Below are positions 60,217 to 64,000 of a DNA stretch of 64,000 nucleotides, one piece after another. The notes beneath the pieces are model-generated. The model was given only the letters and a program-made list of their open reading frames with translations, did no database searches and was not told the origin of the DNA. Origin of the DNA: Pectobacterium punjabense (lineage in GTDB: Bacteria; Pseudomonadota; Gammaproteobacteria; Enterobacterales; Enterobacteriaceae). Position 1 is the first letter of the stretch; each line of letters begins with the position of its first letter. Both the position numbers and the translations under genes were made by a program. Where the stretch lies: assembly GCF_012427845.1 (NCBI RefSeq), contig NZ_CP038498.1, positions 310,001 through 374,000 on the forward strand, in the 5' to 3' direction.

Positions 60217-60858
60217 ATGGCTGTCGCTGCCAACAAACGTTCGGTAATGACGCTGTTTTCTGGTCCATCCGACATTTTTAGCCATCAGGTCCGCATCGTA
60301 TTGGCGGAAAAGGGTGTGAGTGTCGAGATTGAACAGGTGGACATGGATAATCTGCCTCAGGATCTTATTGACCTCAATCCTTATGGTTCTGTGCCGACGT
60401 TGGTCGATCGCGAACTGACGCTCTATGAATCACGTATTATCATGGAGTATCTGGATGAACGTTTTCCTCATCCGCCGTTAATGCCTGTCTATCCGGTTGC
60501 GCGCGGTAACAGCCGCCTGATGATGCACCGCATTGAGAGCGACTGGTATTCTTTGCTGAAGAAAATTACGCACGGTAGCGCTCAGGAAGCGGATGCGGCA
60601 CGTAAGCAATTGCGTGAAGAGTTGCTGGCCATTGCCCCGGTGTTCAATGAAGCGCCTTATTTCATGAGCGAAGAGTTCAGCCTGGTGGATTGCTATCTGG
60701 CTCCACTGCTGTGGCGTCTGCCGCAGTTAGGTATTGAACTGAGTGGTTCGGGCGCGAAAGAGCTGAAGGGCTACATGACACGCGTCTTTGAGCGTGATGC
60801 GTTCCTGGCTTCCCTGACGGAAGTGGAACGTGAAATGCGTTTGCAAACCCGAGGTTAA
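60217..60858 (+). CDS. sspA: stringent starvation protein A
   Basis: SspA is a glutathione-transferase-fold protein that binds RNA polymerase and controls stationary-phase, acid-tolerance and virulence genes by lowering H-NS. The 213-residue protein has a thioredoxin-like N-domain (VMTLFSGPSDIFSHQVRIVL, PYGSVPTLVDRELTLYESRI) and a helical C-domain. I chose the ATG at 60217, behind TTGGAG; an open frame runs upstream to 60013 without conserved residues. It is followed after five bases by sspB. Confidence 0.97.
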   Translation: MAVAANKRSVMTLFSGPSDIFSHQVRIVLAEKGVSVEIEQVDMDNLPQDLIDLNPYGSVPTLVDRELTLYESRIIMEYLDERFPHPPLMPVYPVARGNSRLMMHRIESDWYSLLKKITHGSAQEADAARKQLREELLAIAPVFNEAPYFMSEEFSLVDCYLAPLLWRLPQLGIELSGSGAKELKGYMTRVFERDAFLASLTEVEREMRLQTRG

Positions 60859-60863
60859 ACTGT

Positions 60864-61367
60864 ATGGCGTTGTCTCAACTGTCTCCGCGTCGTCCGTATT
60901 TATTACGCGCCTTTTATGATTGGTTGCTGGATAACCAATTAACGCCTCATCTGGTAGTCGATGTCACTCTGCCAGATGTTATGGTGCCGATGGAGTTCGC
61001 CCGTGACGGCCAGATTGTGCTGAATATCGCACCACGTGCTGTTGGCGGCCTTGAGTTAGCTGATGACAGCGTTCGTTTCAATGCTCGTTTTGGCGGCGTA
61101 CCGCGCCAGGTTTATGTGCCGATGGCGGCCGTAATGGCGATTTATGCCCGTGAGAATGGGGCTGGAACGATGTTTGAGTCCGAACCTGCTTACGAAGCCG
61201 CTGGCGAGTATGAGGACTTTCAGGAAGGTGCACCTTCTTCAGGGGCAGTCATGTCGATTGTCGATAGCTCGCCTGATTCTGAAGCACCTGAAGATGGCTC
61301 GGGTTCTGATGACGAACCGCCACAGCCGCCTAAAGGTGGCAGACCCTCGCTACGGGTCGTGAAGTAA
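60864..61367 (+). CDS. sspB: ClpXP adaptor SspB
   Basis: SspB delivers ssrA-tagged proteins and the RseA fragment to ClpXP. The 167-residue protein has the folded tag-binding domain (YLLRAFYDWLLDNQLTPHLV) at the start, an acidic flexible linker (about 110-150), and the ClpX-binding tail RPSLRVVK. It is co-transcribed with sspA. Confidence 0.97.
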   Translation: MALSQLSPRRPYLLRAFYDWLLDNQLTPHLVVDVTLPDVMVPMEFARDGQIVLNIAPRAVGGLELADDSVRFNARFGGVPRQVYVPMAAVMAIYARENGAGTMFESEPAYEAAGEYEDFQEGAPSSGAVMSIVDSSPDSEAPEDGSGSDDEPPQPPKGGRPSLRVVK

Positions 61368-61376
61368 TCTGTTTCT

Positions 61377-61401
61377 AAGGGCACCGCAGAGGTGCCCTTT
61401 T
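61377..61401 (+). terminator. terminator of sspAB
   Basis: AAGGGCACC / GGTGCCCTT forms a 9-bp stem with a five-base loop, followed by TTCT, 10 bases after sspB. Confidence 0.85.
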
Positions 61402-61441
61402 CTATACCTGTCTTACTGCACGCTACAGTTAGTCAGTTGTG

Positions 61442-62588
<1,147 letters not shown>

Positions 62589-63002
62589 ATGCATCAAGGT
62601 CGTTGTTTATGTGGCGGCGTAACGATTTCCACGACGCATTCGGTCAGTGACGTTGCTGCCTGCCATTGTGGAATGTGCCAGACGTGGGGCGGTGGGCCGC
62701 TCATGGCAGTTGAATGTACCGATCCGGCGATTGAGATAGAAGGCGAGGAGAACATTACGGTCTGGCAGTCATCGGAATGGGCTGAGCGCGGTTTTTGCCG
62801 CATATGTGGAACACATCTGTTCTACCGACTGCGCGGTGGTGATGTCTACCATATTCCGGCAGGTTTTTTTGCTGATGAGACGGATAAAACGCTGATATCG
62901 CAGATTTATATTGATAAGAAACCGGGCTATTACTCATTTGTCGAGAAGACGCCAACGCTGACTGAGCAGGATATTATCGCGCTTTATGCAGGTAAAGATT
63001 GA
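62589..63002 (+). CDS. GFA-family zinc protein
   Basis: This 137-residue protein of the glutathione-dependent formaldehyde-activating (GFA/CENP-V) fold has zinc-binding cysteines in GRCLCGGVTI, ACHCGMCQTW and GFCRICGTHLFYRL. The fold is clear, but family members have diverse or unknown roles and real formaldehyde activity is rare. I chose the ATG at 62589 behind AGGAG. It is a single gene between budC and gltD. Confidence 0.85.
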   Translation: MHQGRCLCGGVTISTTHSVSDVAACHCGMCQTWGGGPLMAVECTDPAIEIEGEENITVWQSSEWAERGFCRICGTHLFYRLRGGDVYHIPAGFFADETDKTLISQIYIDKKPGYYSFVEKTPTLTEQDIIALYAGKD

Positions 63003-63029
63003 ATACTGAGATTACGTCGGAAAAAAGAA

Positions 63030-63051
63030 AAGGGCAGCTAGCGCTGCCCTT
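63030..63051 (-). terminator. terminator after gltD
   Basis: AAGGGCAGC / GCTGCCCTT, a 9-bp perfect stem with a four-base loop, is followed on the minus strand by TTCTTTTTT, 19 bases after gltD. It may also serve the convergent GFA gene. Confidence 0.85.
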
Positions 63052-63069
63052 AAGAGGAGTGGGTCGTTC

Positions 63070-64000
<931 letters not shown>

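Overview
The window is a chromosomal segment from an enterobacterium, most likely a soft-rot Pectobacterium or a close relative. The housekeeping gene strings are those of Escherichia coli (dusB-fis, accBC, mreBCD, rpoN-hpf-ptsN-rapZ-npr, lpt, mla, rplM-rpsI, sspAB), with protein sequences close to but distinct from E. coli. They are interrupted by accessory blocks and by about 127-bp ERIC elements ending in TATACCC/GGGTATA. No tRNA, rRNA, CRISPR array, prophage or insertion sequence was recognised. The genus call is an inference from gene content; no database search was possible.

Layout. 1-4969 (minus strand): start of fis, dusB, an inserted periplasmic alpha-carbonic anhydrase, prmA, panF and yhdT. 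4970-12992: an accessory molybdenum-type locus on the plus strand, inserted between yhdT and accC, which are neighbours in E. coli. It holds a tandem-TOBE molybdate-binding protein, a Tat-exported FecB-type binding protein, a FecCD-type permease, its ATPase, a SAM methyltransferase, a ModD-like (NadC-family) enzyme and a TonB-dependent receptor. Two sites matching the ModE operator precede the ABC operon and the receptor. 13011-17202 (minus): accC, accB, aroQ, msrQ, msrP. 17707-18684: acuI. 18970-31334 (plus): csrD, mreBCD, maf, rng, yhdP, tldD.

31413-38290 is mostly accessory: a toxin-antitoxin-like pair resembling MqsR/MqsA, the aaeR/aaeXAB aromatic-acid efflux locus, a ParE/Phd-type toxin-antitoxin pair, and darP. 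Then come pmbA (plus, the TldD partner), rnk, and the long minus-strand string npr-rapZ-ptsN-hpf-rpoN-lptB-lptA-lptC-kdsC-kdsD-yrbG (nitrogen PTS, sigma-54 and LPS assembly). Divergent from it is mlaFEDCB-ibaG-murA (lipid asymmetry and peptidoglycan precursor). The right end has degS, degQ and zapG (minus), zapE, rplM-rpsI and sspA-sspB (plus), budC (minus), a GFA-family gene (plus) and the 3' part of gltD (minus, cut by the window edge).

The most interesting region is the molybdenum-type locus. Its operator sites, its receptor plus ABC pathway, and the unexplained methyltransferase/ModD pair suggest uptake of a molybdenum or tungsten species across both membranes, perhaps as a modified organic chelate. 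The second candidate is the two-gene unit at 31413-32354, whose putative antitoxin joins an MqsA-like four-cysteine zinc ribbon to what looks like a ribbon-helix-helix segment.
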